Positions 6,940-13,135 of a stretch of DNA of 20,019 bases are shown piece by piece. Origin of the DNA: JAHEEL01 sp034660035 (lineage in GTDB: Bacteria > Actinomycetota > Acidimicrobiia > Spongiisociales > UBA5794); assembly GCA_034660035.1 (NCBI GenBank), contig JAYEIJ010000012.1, positions 1-20,019 of the forward strand, read 5' to 3'. Made by a program: the position numbers and the translations under genes. Each line of letters opens with the position of its first letter. Position 1 is the first letter of the stretch. A model generated the notes under the pieces. It saw nothing but the letters and a program-made list of their open reading frames with translations, did not search any database and was not told where the DNA came from.

Positions 6940-7062
6940 GCTACTCNNNNNNNNNNNNNNNNNNNNNNNNNNNNNNNNNNNNNNNNNNNNNNNNNNNNNN
7001 NNNNNNNNNNNNNNNNNNNNNNNNNNNNNNNNNNNNNNNNNNNNNNGCTACTCCGCTACTAC
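6940..7062. repeat. GCTACTCC octamer array around an assembly gap (locus 2)
   Basis: GCTACTC (6940-6946) precedes 100 N, and GCTACTCC plus GCTACTAC (7047-7062) follow. The same octamer is on both sides, so the assembler probably broke on a longer array. On the minus strand the TAG stop (7048-7050) of the PLP enzyme lies inside this array, and its last residues (VVAE) are encoded by repeat-like sequence. Confidence 0.85.
6947..7046. other. Assembly gap (100 N) in octamer repeat
   Basis: Exactly 100 N bordered on both sides by GCTACTC units. The true length and content are unknown, and the array may be much longer than shown. Confidence 0.95.
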
Positions 7063-8226
7063 TTCCAACGCCTGATCCAGGTCGGCGATGAGGTCCTCCA
7101 CGTCTTCGACCCCCGCCGAGTAGCGGACGAGGCTCTCCGGGATCCCCATCGCCGCCCGTTCGTCTGCCGTCATCTCGACGTGGCTTGTCGTCGCCGGTGG
7201 CCCGACGATGGTCTCCACGGCGCCCAGGTTCGCCGCGAGGTGCGCCAGTTCGAGGCGGGGGAGCACGGCGCGGACGGCGTCGAACCCACCGCGGATCGAG
7301 AACGACAGCACACCCCCGTAGCCCTTCATCTGGCGGGCAGCGATGTCGTGGTGGGGATGTGATTCCAGGCCCGGGTAGAACACCGCCTCGACGGCGGGAT
7401 GCCCTTCGAGGTGCCGGGCGATCGCGAGAGCATTGGCGTTCTGTCGTTCGACCCGCAGGTGCAGCGTCTTCACGGAGCGCAGCAGCAGATAGGCGGCGAA
7501 CGGATCGATCGTGGCGCCGTTGATCTCGCGATAGTGGTACACCCGGTCGACCAGATCTTGGTTTCCGCACACGATCCCGCCGAGGGCGTCTGCGTGACCG
7601 CCGAGGAACTTCGTCGCCGAGTGAACAACGAGGTCCGCACCGAGTTCGAGGGGACGCTGGTTGATCGGCGTTGCGAACGTGTTGTCGACGACCACGATCG
7701 CTCCTGCGGCGTGTCCGGCGGTGGCGAGGCGTTCGAGGTCGAGGACCTTGAGCGTGGGGTTCGTGGGCGATTCCAGGTACAGCACGTCACAGCCCTTGCC
7801 GACCGCAGCCTCGATCGCGTCATGGTCGTCGGTAGCGATCAGATCGACCTCAACCCCGTTGCGGGGGAGGAACTCGAGGAACAGCTTCGTCGTGCCGCCG
7901 TACGTATCCTTCACCGACACGACCCGATCTCCGGGGCCGAGGAGCGTGTGCAGCGTGCCCGAGATGGCGGCCATGCCGGTGGCGAACGCCGTTGCTGCCT
8001 CTGCCCGTTCGAGGGCGGCGATGCGTTCTTCGAAGACGGCAACGGTCGGGTTCGTATTGCGGCTGTAGATGTGTCCCGGGATCTCGCCGAGGGCGACCGA
8101 GATCCACTCGTCGACGTCCCGGTAGCCGAAACTCACCGATTGAACGATCGGGACCTGAGTCGACCGCTCCCACATCGGTTCATCCTCGCCTGCCCACACC
8201 GACAGTGTCCCGTCTCCGTAACCCAT
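7048..8226 (-). CDS. PLP-dependent cystathionine gamma-synthase/gamma-lyase family enzyme
   Basis: The 392-residue Cys/Met-metabolism PLP enzyme (fold type I) is of standard length. Visible family landmarks are SRNTNPT (55-61), ATGMAA (82-87), Tyr108 in DTYGGT (stacks on PLP), ESPTNP (152-157), Asp181 in DNTFATP (binds the pyridine nitrogen) and the Schiff-base Lys206 in SATKFLGGH. The YGGT sequence favours cystathionine synthase/lyase over methionine gamma-lyase, which usually has YGCT, but the exact reaction cannot be fixed. The ATG at 8226 is chosen because GAGGTG sits about 6 nt upstream on the minus strand; a GTG at 8235 overlaps that site. The C-terminus runs into a repeat array beside an assembly gap. 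It diverges from an M20 peptidase gene. Confidence 0.87.
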   Translation of the reverse strand: MGYGDGTLSVWAGEDEPMWERSTQVPIVQSVSFGYRDVDEWISVALGEIPGHIYSRNTNPTVAVFEERIAALERAEAATAFATGMAAISGTLHTLLGPGDRVVSVKDTYGGTTKLFLEFLPRNGVEVDLIATDDHDAIEAAVGKGCDVLYLESPTNPTLKVLDLERLATAGHAAGAIVVVDNTFATPINQRPLELGADLVVHSATKFLGGHADALGGIVCGNQDLVDRVYHYREINGATIDPFAAYLLLRSVKTLHLRVERQNANALAIARHLEGHPAVEAVFYPGLESHPHHDIAARQMKGYGGVLSFSIRGGFDAVRAVLPRLELAHLAANLGAVETIVGPPATTSHVEMTADERAAMGIPESLVRYSAGVEDVEDLIADLDQALEVVAE

Positions 8227-8296
8227 GACAATCACCTCTCGCTTGGTCCCGTCACGCTACCAATCACTACGCTGCTCCCGTCAGAGGAGAATGGCC

Positions 8297-8770
8297 ATGG
8301 ACAGTCAGCGCATCGCCGATCGGGCCCTGGAACTCGTCGCTACGGAGTCCGTTACCGGCGACGAGCAGCGTGCGATCGACCTCGTGGCGTCGTGGTTGGC
8401 GCCGATCGCAGACGAAGTCGACCAATGGGTTACGTCGATGATCGAACTCGAAGCCGACCCGGCCTACCCCGGTCGGGAGGTCGATCGGGACGAGGTNNNN
8501 NNNNNNNNNNNNNNNNNNNNNNNNNNNNNNNNNNNNNNNNNNNNNNNNNNNNNNNNNNNNNNNNNNNNNNNNNNNNNNNNNNNNNNNNNNNNNNNNTGTG
8601 ACATGGCGCTGTGGACCCGGGTCGGCGGTGCAGCAACGCTTGTCTACGGGCCGGGGGACGTTCACCACGCCCACGCCGTCGACGAACGCGTCTCCCTGAA
8701 CGAGACAGGAGCGGTCGCCGAAACCCTCGTCGAAACTGTTCGTCGACTCCATGACATGACCGAGGTGTAA
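8297..8770 (+). CDS. M20 family peptidase/deacylase (ArgE/DapE type), interrupted by gap
   Basis: The N-terminal part (ALELVATESVTGDEQRAIDLVASWL...MIELEADPAYPGREVDRDEV) and C-terminal part (CDMALWTRVGGAATLVYGPGDVHHAHAVDE) are typical of zinc-dependent M20 amidohydrolases such as acetylornithine deacetylase or succinyl-diaminopimelate desuccinylase. Family members are about 360-420 residues. Here only about 66 and 57 residues flank 100 N, so most of the gene, including the usual H-x-D and E-E catalytic segments, is missing from the assembly. The ATG at 8297 is preferred over 8291 because AGGAGA lies at the right distance (6 nt). The substrate is unknown. Confidence 0.75.
   Translation: MDSQRIADRALELVATESVTGDEQRAIDLVASWLAPIADEVDQWVTSMIELEADPAYPGREVDRDEXXXXXXXXXXXXXXXXXXXXXXXXXXXXXXXXXXCDMALWTRVGGAATLVYGPGDVHHAHAVDERVSLNETGAVAETLVETVRRLHDMTEV
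8497..8596. other. Assembly gap (100 N) inside M20 peptidase gene
   Basis: Exactly 100 N. The flanking protein ends belong to the two termini of a roughly 380-residue family, so the true missing length is probably 700-900 nt. Unlike the other gaps there is no visible repeat at its edges. Confidence 0.95.
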
Positions 8771-8825
8771 CGGTTCTGGCTTCTTGAGGCTCTAACCTGC
8801 CGGAATCCAATGAAAGGGAAGACCG

Positions 8826-9182
8826 ATGGACAATATCGATTGGGCAGATCTGCTCTTCAAGTTCGACGGACGCATCAACCGCGGGAAGTTCTGGCTCGGG
8901 CTCCTCGCGATGTGGGTGGTCGTCGCGATCGTTGCCATGATCGCGGGCGTTGTCAACAACTCGATCGTGTGGGCGATCTTCGGATTGCTCTACTTGTTCG
9001 TCATCTGGCCTTCGCTCGCCATCAACATCAAGCGGTGGCACGACCGGGGGAAATCCGGCTGGTGGATTCTCATCTCATTCATCCCGCTCATTGGGCCGAT
9101 CTGGGCTCTGATCGAAGTTGGATTCCTCCCCGGAACACCCGGGACGAACGAATACGGCCCGGACCCGCTCGCCGGCGTCTAG
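8826..9182 (+). CDS. DUF805 family small membrane protein
   Basis: The 118-residue product has the DUF805 pattern: an N-terminal DLLFKFDGRINRGKFWLG, two closely spaced hydrophobic segments (about 29-44 and 47-66), the conserved SLAINIKRWHDRGKSGWW (about 63-80) and a further hydrophobic stretch ending with GTPGTNEYGPDP. DUF805 proteins are inner-membrane proteins of unknown function. The start is supported by AAAGGGA about 7 nt upstream. It is downstream of the M20 gene (55-bp gap) and may have its own promoter. It is followed by two hairpin elements. Confidence 0.9.
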   Translation: MDNIDWADLLFKFDGRINRGKFWLGLLAMWVVVAIVAMIAGVVNNSIVWAIFGLLYLFVIWPSLAINIKRWHDRGKSGWWILISFIPLIGPIWALIEVGFLPGTPGTNEYGPDPLAGV

Positions 9183-9184
9183 AA

Positions 9185-9263
9185 CCGACACCACACACAA
9201 CAGCGACACAATCGGAGCGATGCCCTCGGCAGACCTCCGGCTGTGTCGCTGTTTCGTTGTCGG
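9185..9263 (+). terminator. Large imperfect hairpin after DUF805 gene
   Basis: The inner stem pairs 9199-9217 with 9235-9253 (19 positions: 17 Watson-Crick, one G-T wobble, one mismatch) around a 17-nt loop. An outer stem CCGACA (9185-9190) pairs with TGTCGG (9258-9263) across an internal loop. It starts 2 nt after the DUF805 stop. The 3' side has only scattered Ts (GTTTCGTTGT), so terminator function is likely but not certain. The 51-bp dispersed element begins 3 nt later. Confidence 0.65.
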
Positions 9264-9266
9264 ACC

Positions 9267-9317
9267 ATCGTTTGTGTCTAGGGCACGGATAGTCATTGCC
9301 CCAGACACAAACGACGG
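9267..9317. repeat. 51-bp dispersed palindromic element, copy A
   Basis: Arms 9268-9285 and 9297-9314 pair at 17 of 18 positions around an 11-nt loop ending in GATAGTCAT. A second copy of equal length lies at 17600-17650. The outer arms (TCGTTTGTG/CACAAACGA) and the loop are conserved, while two inner stem pairs differ between copies by compensating changes. It sits between the convergent DUF805 and DUF2252 genes. No T-run follows, so it is not simply a standard terminator. Confidence 0.85.
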
Positions 9318-9343
9318 GATGAGTTGGTGAGCGGGGCGTCGGC

Positions 9344-10741
9344 TCAGTCTTCGAAGTCCGCTTCGAGGTCGCCGCGGTTGATCGCGTCGGCGAACTTCTG
9401 GTAGTCGCTCTCGTTCTGGTCGGCGTAGCGGTTGGCGAATTCCGTGATCGCCTCATCGAACGTGTCGCTGCTGCCGAGGTAGCCGTCGATGGCCGCGGGA
9501 TCACCCGATCGGGCATGGCTCCTCGCAAGCGTCCAACCACACAGTTGCGCGTAGCGTCGCAAGCCCTTCTCGTCGGCGTCGTCGACGTCGAACGAACCTT
9601 TCCAATCCCGGAGCTGACGCCAGTAGTAGTCCCGTCCGTCGGTAGCAAGTGACCAGCCGAGGAAAATGTCGCTCGAGGCCTGCATCAGTCGCTGGCCCTG
9701 CACGACGCGCTCACCGTGGTTCTCGTAGGGACTCTCGGGAAGGTAGCCCTCGAGGAGCGACGGGCCGGCCTCTTTGATCTGGAGGAAGAGGGGGTCCTGC
9801 TCGTCCCGCCCCTCGAGCAGCAAGATCAGGCACCGCGTGCCGACGCTGCCAACGCCAACGACCTTCAGTGCAATGTCGATCGGGCGGAACTTGTCGAGGA
9901 GAACCCGTCGGTCGGGTCGGAGACTCTCACGGTAGAGGTCGAAGCTCCGCCGGGCTGTCTCTTTGAGTTCATCCGGAGAAGCGAAGTGTGAGGCATCGCG
10001 AAGCGGGACGAGAACCGGCGGATCAGACTTGATCTGGTACGTCCCATCGACAAGCTCGGCAAGCTTCGAGAGAGCCTGGAGACTGTTCTTCGAGCGGGCC
10101 TTCTTCGCGATCTTCCTGGCCTTCTTTGCCTTCTTCTTCTTCTTCTCTTCGCGATAGAACGTGGCGACGTCGTCAATCGAGAGGTGCGAATACCAGACAT
10201 CGAGGGTTGATCCTTCGGCGAACTGTTCCATGGCCGTGCGGTACTGTTCGACCGACGTTGCGGTGACCTTGGCGATGTCCGCATCGTCGAATCCCAGGTG
10301 ACGTCCGGCGATCGTGAAACTCGTGGCGAGTCGCTTGAGATCCCACTCCCATGGTCCAGCGAGGGACTCGTCGAAGTCGTTCACGTCGAACACCAACTCT
10401 CGTTCCGCCGATCCGTAGGCACCGAAGTTCGAGAGGTGAGCATCGCCGCAGATCTGAGCCGTCAGCCCGGTAGTGGGAGTGGAGGACAGATCGGAGGCCA
10501 TGATGAGAGCGGCGCCCCGGTAGAACGTGAACGCGGATTCGACCATACGACCTCGACGAACCGGGACGAGCCGCTGCAGGCGCCCATCGTTCTGACCCTC
10601 GATTAGGGCGATCGAATCGGGCCGGTCGGAAGTGGGAGACCACTCGGCGTGGCTCGACCGCGGTGTCGATTCTCGGAGAGACTTCCCGTACGCCTTCCGC
10701 TCATCGACAGACTGGCGAGGAGCCTCGATGTCCCATCCCAT
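9344..10741 (-). CDS. DUF2252 family protein
   Basis: The 465-residue soluble protein matches DUF2252, a family with kinase-fold (aminoglycoside phosphotransferase-like) character. Visible motifs are RGAALIMASDL (75-85), GDAHLSNFG (99-107), FDVNDFDES (118-126), WDLKRLATS (133-141) and, later, DIALKVVGVGSVGTRC. The GDAHLSNFG and DVNDFDES motifs resemble the HGDLH-x-x-N and DxD catalytic and metal sites of phosphotransferases, which is inference. The length is normal. A lysine-rich segment at residues 199-218 (mostly K, A, R) is unusual. The ATG at 10741 has GGTGAT about 5 nt upstream. It lies 78 nt downstream of the YihY gene on the same strand. The true substrate of the family is not established. 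Confidence 0.85.
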   Translation of the reverse strand: MGWDIEAPRQSVDERKAYGKSLRESTPRSSHAEWSPTSDRPDSIALIEGQNDGRLQRLVPVRRGRMVESAFTFYRGAALIMASDLSSTPTTGLTAQICGDAHLSNFGAYGSAERELVFDVNDFDESLAGPWEWDLKRLATSFTIAGRHLGFDDADIAKVTATSVEQYRTAMEQFAEGSTLDVWYSHLSIDDVATFYREEKKKKKAKKARKIAKKARSKNSLQALSKLAELVDGTYQIKSDPPVLVPLRDASHFASPDELKETARRSFDLYRESLRPDRRVLLDKFRPIDIALKVVGVGSVGTRCLILLLEGRDEQDPLFLQIKEAGPSLLEGYLPESPYENHGERVVQGQRLMQASSDIFLGWSLATDGRDYYWRQLRDWKGSFDVDDADEKGLRRYAQLCGWTLARSHARSGDPAAIDGYLGSSDTFDEAITEFANRYADQNESDYQKFADAINRGDLEADFED

Positions 10742-10819
10742 GTCAGATCACCATCCTTGTTGCTCGGGGGATTCAGGCTACGCGGTGTACCCGTCGCTCG
10801 TGACCCGGTGTGACGAACC

Positions 10820-11773
10820 TCACGAATCGTCGTTCCGGTCCGGGTCTGTTGGCGTCAACGATTTGAGGGCGACGTCCCTGTCTGCGACTCCGGCAGTGAT
10901 CGAGGCGCTCGCGTAGAGCGTGAGCGTGAGGAGGTACAGGATCAAGAGAACGGCGATCGGTGCAGCAAAGGCACCGTACTCCGGCTTGGCGATCGACCAA
11001 CTGATGATGACGGCAAGGAGGGACTTCAGCACTGAGATGCCGATCGCCCCCACTACTGCACCAACGATCCGTGCCCGATGCTCGGGTCGAATCCCACCCA
11101 GGACACCGAGTAGCAGGTACACGATCGCGAAGTCGATGATGAGAGTGACGAGGAATCCACCGACAGTCCAGACAGCGGTCGGAATACCGGTCGATGCGAA
11201 TCCATCAACACTCCGTGCCACCAAAGCGATCACGTTGGGGATGGCGAACGAGAGCAAGATGAGAGGGGCGATGATGAGGAGCCAACCGAGGAGTCGGGCA
11301 CGAGCCGCCACGAAGTTCCGGGGGTCTGGCAGGGCACCGTAGATGAGGTGTAACGAGTTGCTTGCCGCAACCATCGCTCCGCTTCCTGAGTAGAGAAGGA
11401 GCAGCAGACCGGCCAACGATGTGCCCTGTCCGATCTCCCGTAGCTGATCCGGGTCGATGCCACCCGTCCCAGTCAGTCCTGGGAGAGCCCGCTCAAGGGC
11501 GTCGGAAAGGCTCGCGGTGAGCTGATCCGACCCGAGTGCTGCTGCTGCTCCGTACGCGAACGCAAGCAGGGCGAACATCGTGATGAACAGGTAATAGGTG
11601 GTTCCTGCGGCGAGGAGTGAGGCGTTGGCGAAGGAGAATCGATTCAACGCACGATATGCGATTCCAGCAATGCGGGAGCGTTCGTCGACAGTTCCGACAA
11701 CCTTGGGGAGATCCTTGGGAGGCGGATCGATTGGCTTGCCGGGGATCGGTGGGGGAGAGGTGATGGCGGCCAT
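10820..11773 (-). CDS. YihY/virulence factor BrkB family membrane protein
   Basis: The 317-residue integral membrane protein has the YihY/BrkB fold signature: SFANASLLAAGTTYYLFITMFALLAFAYG near the N-terminus, the GTGGIDPDQLREIGQGTSLAGLLLLLYSGSGAM region, and later helices ending in GAFAAPIAVLLILYLLTLTLYASASITAG. About six membrane segments can be seen. The function is unclear; early reports of RNase BN activity were withdrawn for this family. The ATG at 11773 is preferred to a GTG at 11809, because the shorter protein begins with a typical proline-rich cytoplasmic tail (SPPPIPGKPIDPPPKD). It lies 54 nt downstream of the dehydrogenase gene and 78 nt upstream of DUF2252, so all three may share a transcript. 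Confidence 0.88.
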   Translation of the reverse strand: MAAITSPPPIPGKPIDPPPKDLPKVVGTVDERSRIAGIAYRALNRFSFANASLLAAGTTYYLFITMFALLAFAYGAAAALGSDQLTASLSDALERALPGLTGTGGIDPDQLREIGQGTSLAGLLLLLYSGSGAMVAASNSLHLIYGALPDPRNFVAARARLLGWLLIIAPLILLSFAIPNVIALVARSVDGFASTGIPTAVWTVGGFLVTLIIDFAIVYLLLGVLGGIRPEHRARIVGAVVGAIGISVLKSLLAVIISWSIAKPEYGAFAAPIAVLLILYLLTLTLYASASITAGVADRDVALKSLTPTDPDRNDDS

Positions 11774-11827
11774 CGCTGAGACTCTACCGTGGGTGCCCGG
11801 CACGACCAATCGAGTCGGTGAAGGGGT

Positions 11828-12958
11828 TCACGCGACTCCGTCGACGAGGGCGATCAGCGATGCGCCGTCGAACTCCCTCGGGTTCGTGGCGAGTCGGATC
11901 GGAGAGGCGCTGGCTGCGAGAGCGCGGCGCTGGTCGGGTAACTCCACACCGACGCCGCGCAGCGTCGGTTCGAGGCCCACGGCGGAGACAAGATCGGTGA
12001 GCGTAGTTCGAGCGTCGGCGGGCGTCGCCACATCCATCACCCCGAGGACGTCGTCGATCGCGGCCCTGACGTGATCCGGGCCTCGACGATCGGAACAGTC
12101 ATCGGGACCGACCTCGGCGTTGTACTCAAGCACAGGGCCGAGTGTGAGGGCGACGGCGTGGCCGTGGGGGACGCCATATTCGGTGGTCAGATGGAACGAC
12201 AGGGCGTGGGGCGCGGTCGTGGCGCTGATGTCGATAGCGTGGCCGGCGAGGTGAGACGCGGTGCACATGGCGGCCCGCGACTCCGGACCCGGTCGGTTGA
12301 CGGCTGTCTTGAGATGATCGAGCGCCAGACGCAAAGCGACACGGGCGTCGGCGTAGGAGGCTTCGGTGGAGCGGGTCGACCACATGGACTCCATCGCCTG
12401 GGCCAGCGCGTCGAGGCCTGTCGATGCCGTGACCGAGGGCGGGAGGGTGTAGGTGAGTTCAGGGTCGAGGATGACGTGCTCCGGCAGGAGCGCGGGATGA
12501 CCGATCGGTCGCTTCTCACCATCGACCGTGAACACCGCGTAGCGCGTGGCTTCGCTCCCGGTTCCCGCCGTGGTGGGAATGGCGAGGAGCGGAATGCCGC
12601 TCGTCTCGACCGTTCTCTCACCGATGAGGAACGGACGGGCATCGGACGAGACGGCGCCGATCGTGCGGACCGCTTTGGCGAGATCGATGACGGACCCTCC
12701 GCCGACGGCGATGACAAGGTCGGGCGAGTCCGAGCGGAACCCGCGAATTGCGTCGTTCACGTCATCGACGGAAGGATCCGCGGGGACATCACGAACGATG
12801 GAGACGACACGCCCTGCCAGGGTTCGTTCGATCGCGGCCGCAGCTCCGCTGGACTCGTAGGATCCTCCTCCGGCGAACACCATCACCGACGATGGATTGA
12901 GACGACTGACGAGTTGGACAGCGGTGGCGATGTTGCCGGGGATGCATGCGTGGCTCAC
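11828..12958 (-). CDS. Iron-type (class III) alcohol dehydrogenase family, possibly phosphonoacetaldehyde-reductase-like
   Basis: The 376-residue NAD(P)-dependent Fe-ADH-family protein has the GGGS cofactor motif at 86-89, TTAGTGSE at 129-136 and C-terminal helices with TTAPHALSFHLTTEYGVPHGHA. By alignment with FucO, metal ligands Asp183, His251 and His265 are present, but the fourth ligand (FucO His200) is Gln187 and the nearby FucO His267 is Phe255. From memory, the TTAPHALS...YGVPHG sequence resembles the group containing phosphonoacetaldehyde reductases (PhpC-type); this is not proven. The GTG at 12958 gives the family N-terminus but lacks a ribosome site. ATG 13009 has GAGGTG just upstream and would add 17 residues, partly encoded by the AGCGAAC array. 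It diverges from the ThDP enzyme. Confidence 0.82.
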   Translation of the reverse strand: MSHACIPGNIATAVQLVSRLNPSSVMVFAGGGSYESSGAAAAIERTLAGRVVSIVRDVPADPSVDDVNDAIRGFRSDSPDLVIAVGGGSVIDLAKAVRTIGAVSSDARPFLIGERTVETSGIPLLAIPTTAGTGSEATRYAVFTVDGEKRPIGHPALLPEHVILDPELTYTLPPSVTASTGLDALAQAMESMWSTRSTEASYADARVALRLALDHLKTAVNRPGPESRAAMCTASHLAGHAIDISATTAPHALSFHLTTEYGVPHGHAVALTLGPVLEYNAEVGPDDCSDRRGPDHVRAAIDDVLGVMDVATPADARTTLTDLVSAVGLEPTLRGVGVELPDQRRALAASASPIRLATNPREFDGASLIALVDGVA

Positions 12959-12983
12959 GGGGCAATCGTAGGCAACAGCAGAC

Positions 12984-13007
12984 AGCGAACAGCGAACAGC
13001 GAACAGC
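12984..13007. repeat. AGCGAAC heptamer array (locus 3)
   Basis: Three perfect copies of AGCGAAC (12984-13004) plus AGC, preceded by related degenerate sequence (CAACAGCAGAC). It lies directly upstream of the dehydrogenase gene. A single unit of the same word occurs at 20005-20011 at the window end. Confidence 0.9.
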
Positions 13008-13046
13008 ATGAGCACCTCGCGTCCGGTCTTGGCTGTTGGCTCTCTT

Positions 13047-13085
13047 CCGACAACCGACAACCGACAACCGACAACCGACAACCGA
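13047..13085. repeat. CCGACAA heptamer array (locus 3)
   Basis: Five perfect tandem copies of CCGACAA (13047-13081) plus CCGA. Between it and the AGCGAAC array is the heptamer-like pair TTGGCTG-TTGGCTC (13029-13042). This array is in a divergent promoter region, unlike loci 1 and 2. Confidence 0.92.
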
Positions 13086-13135
13086 GTACGAGCTACGGGC
13101 TCCTCCAACTACGCTCTCACAATGGAGGTGTTCTC

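Noticed and set aside
514..7062. Long-range pairing between CCGTAGT and CCGCTACT arrays within a spacer
   Set aside because: Only GTAG/CTAC (4 bp, plus a wobble) can pair per unit, too weak to claim a structure.
12071..13135. Long open frame in front of the ThDP enzyme, same frame
   Set aside because: It is antisense to the well-supported Fe-ADH gene and then reads through the heptamer arrays. The ribosome site and family N-terminus place the real start at 13136.
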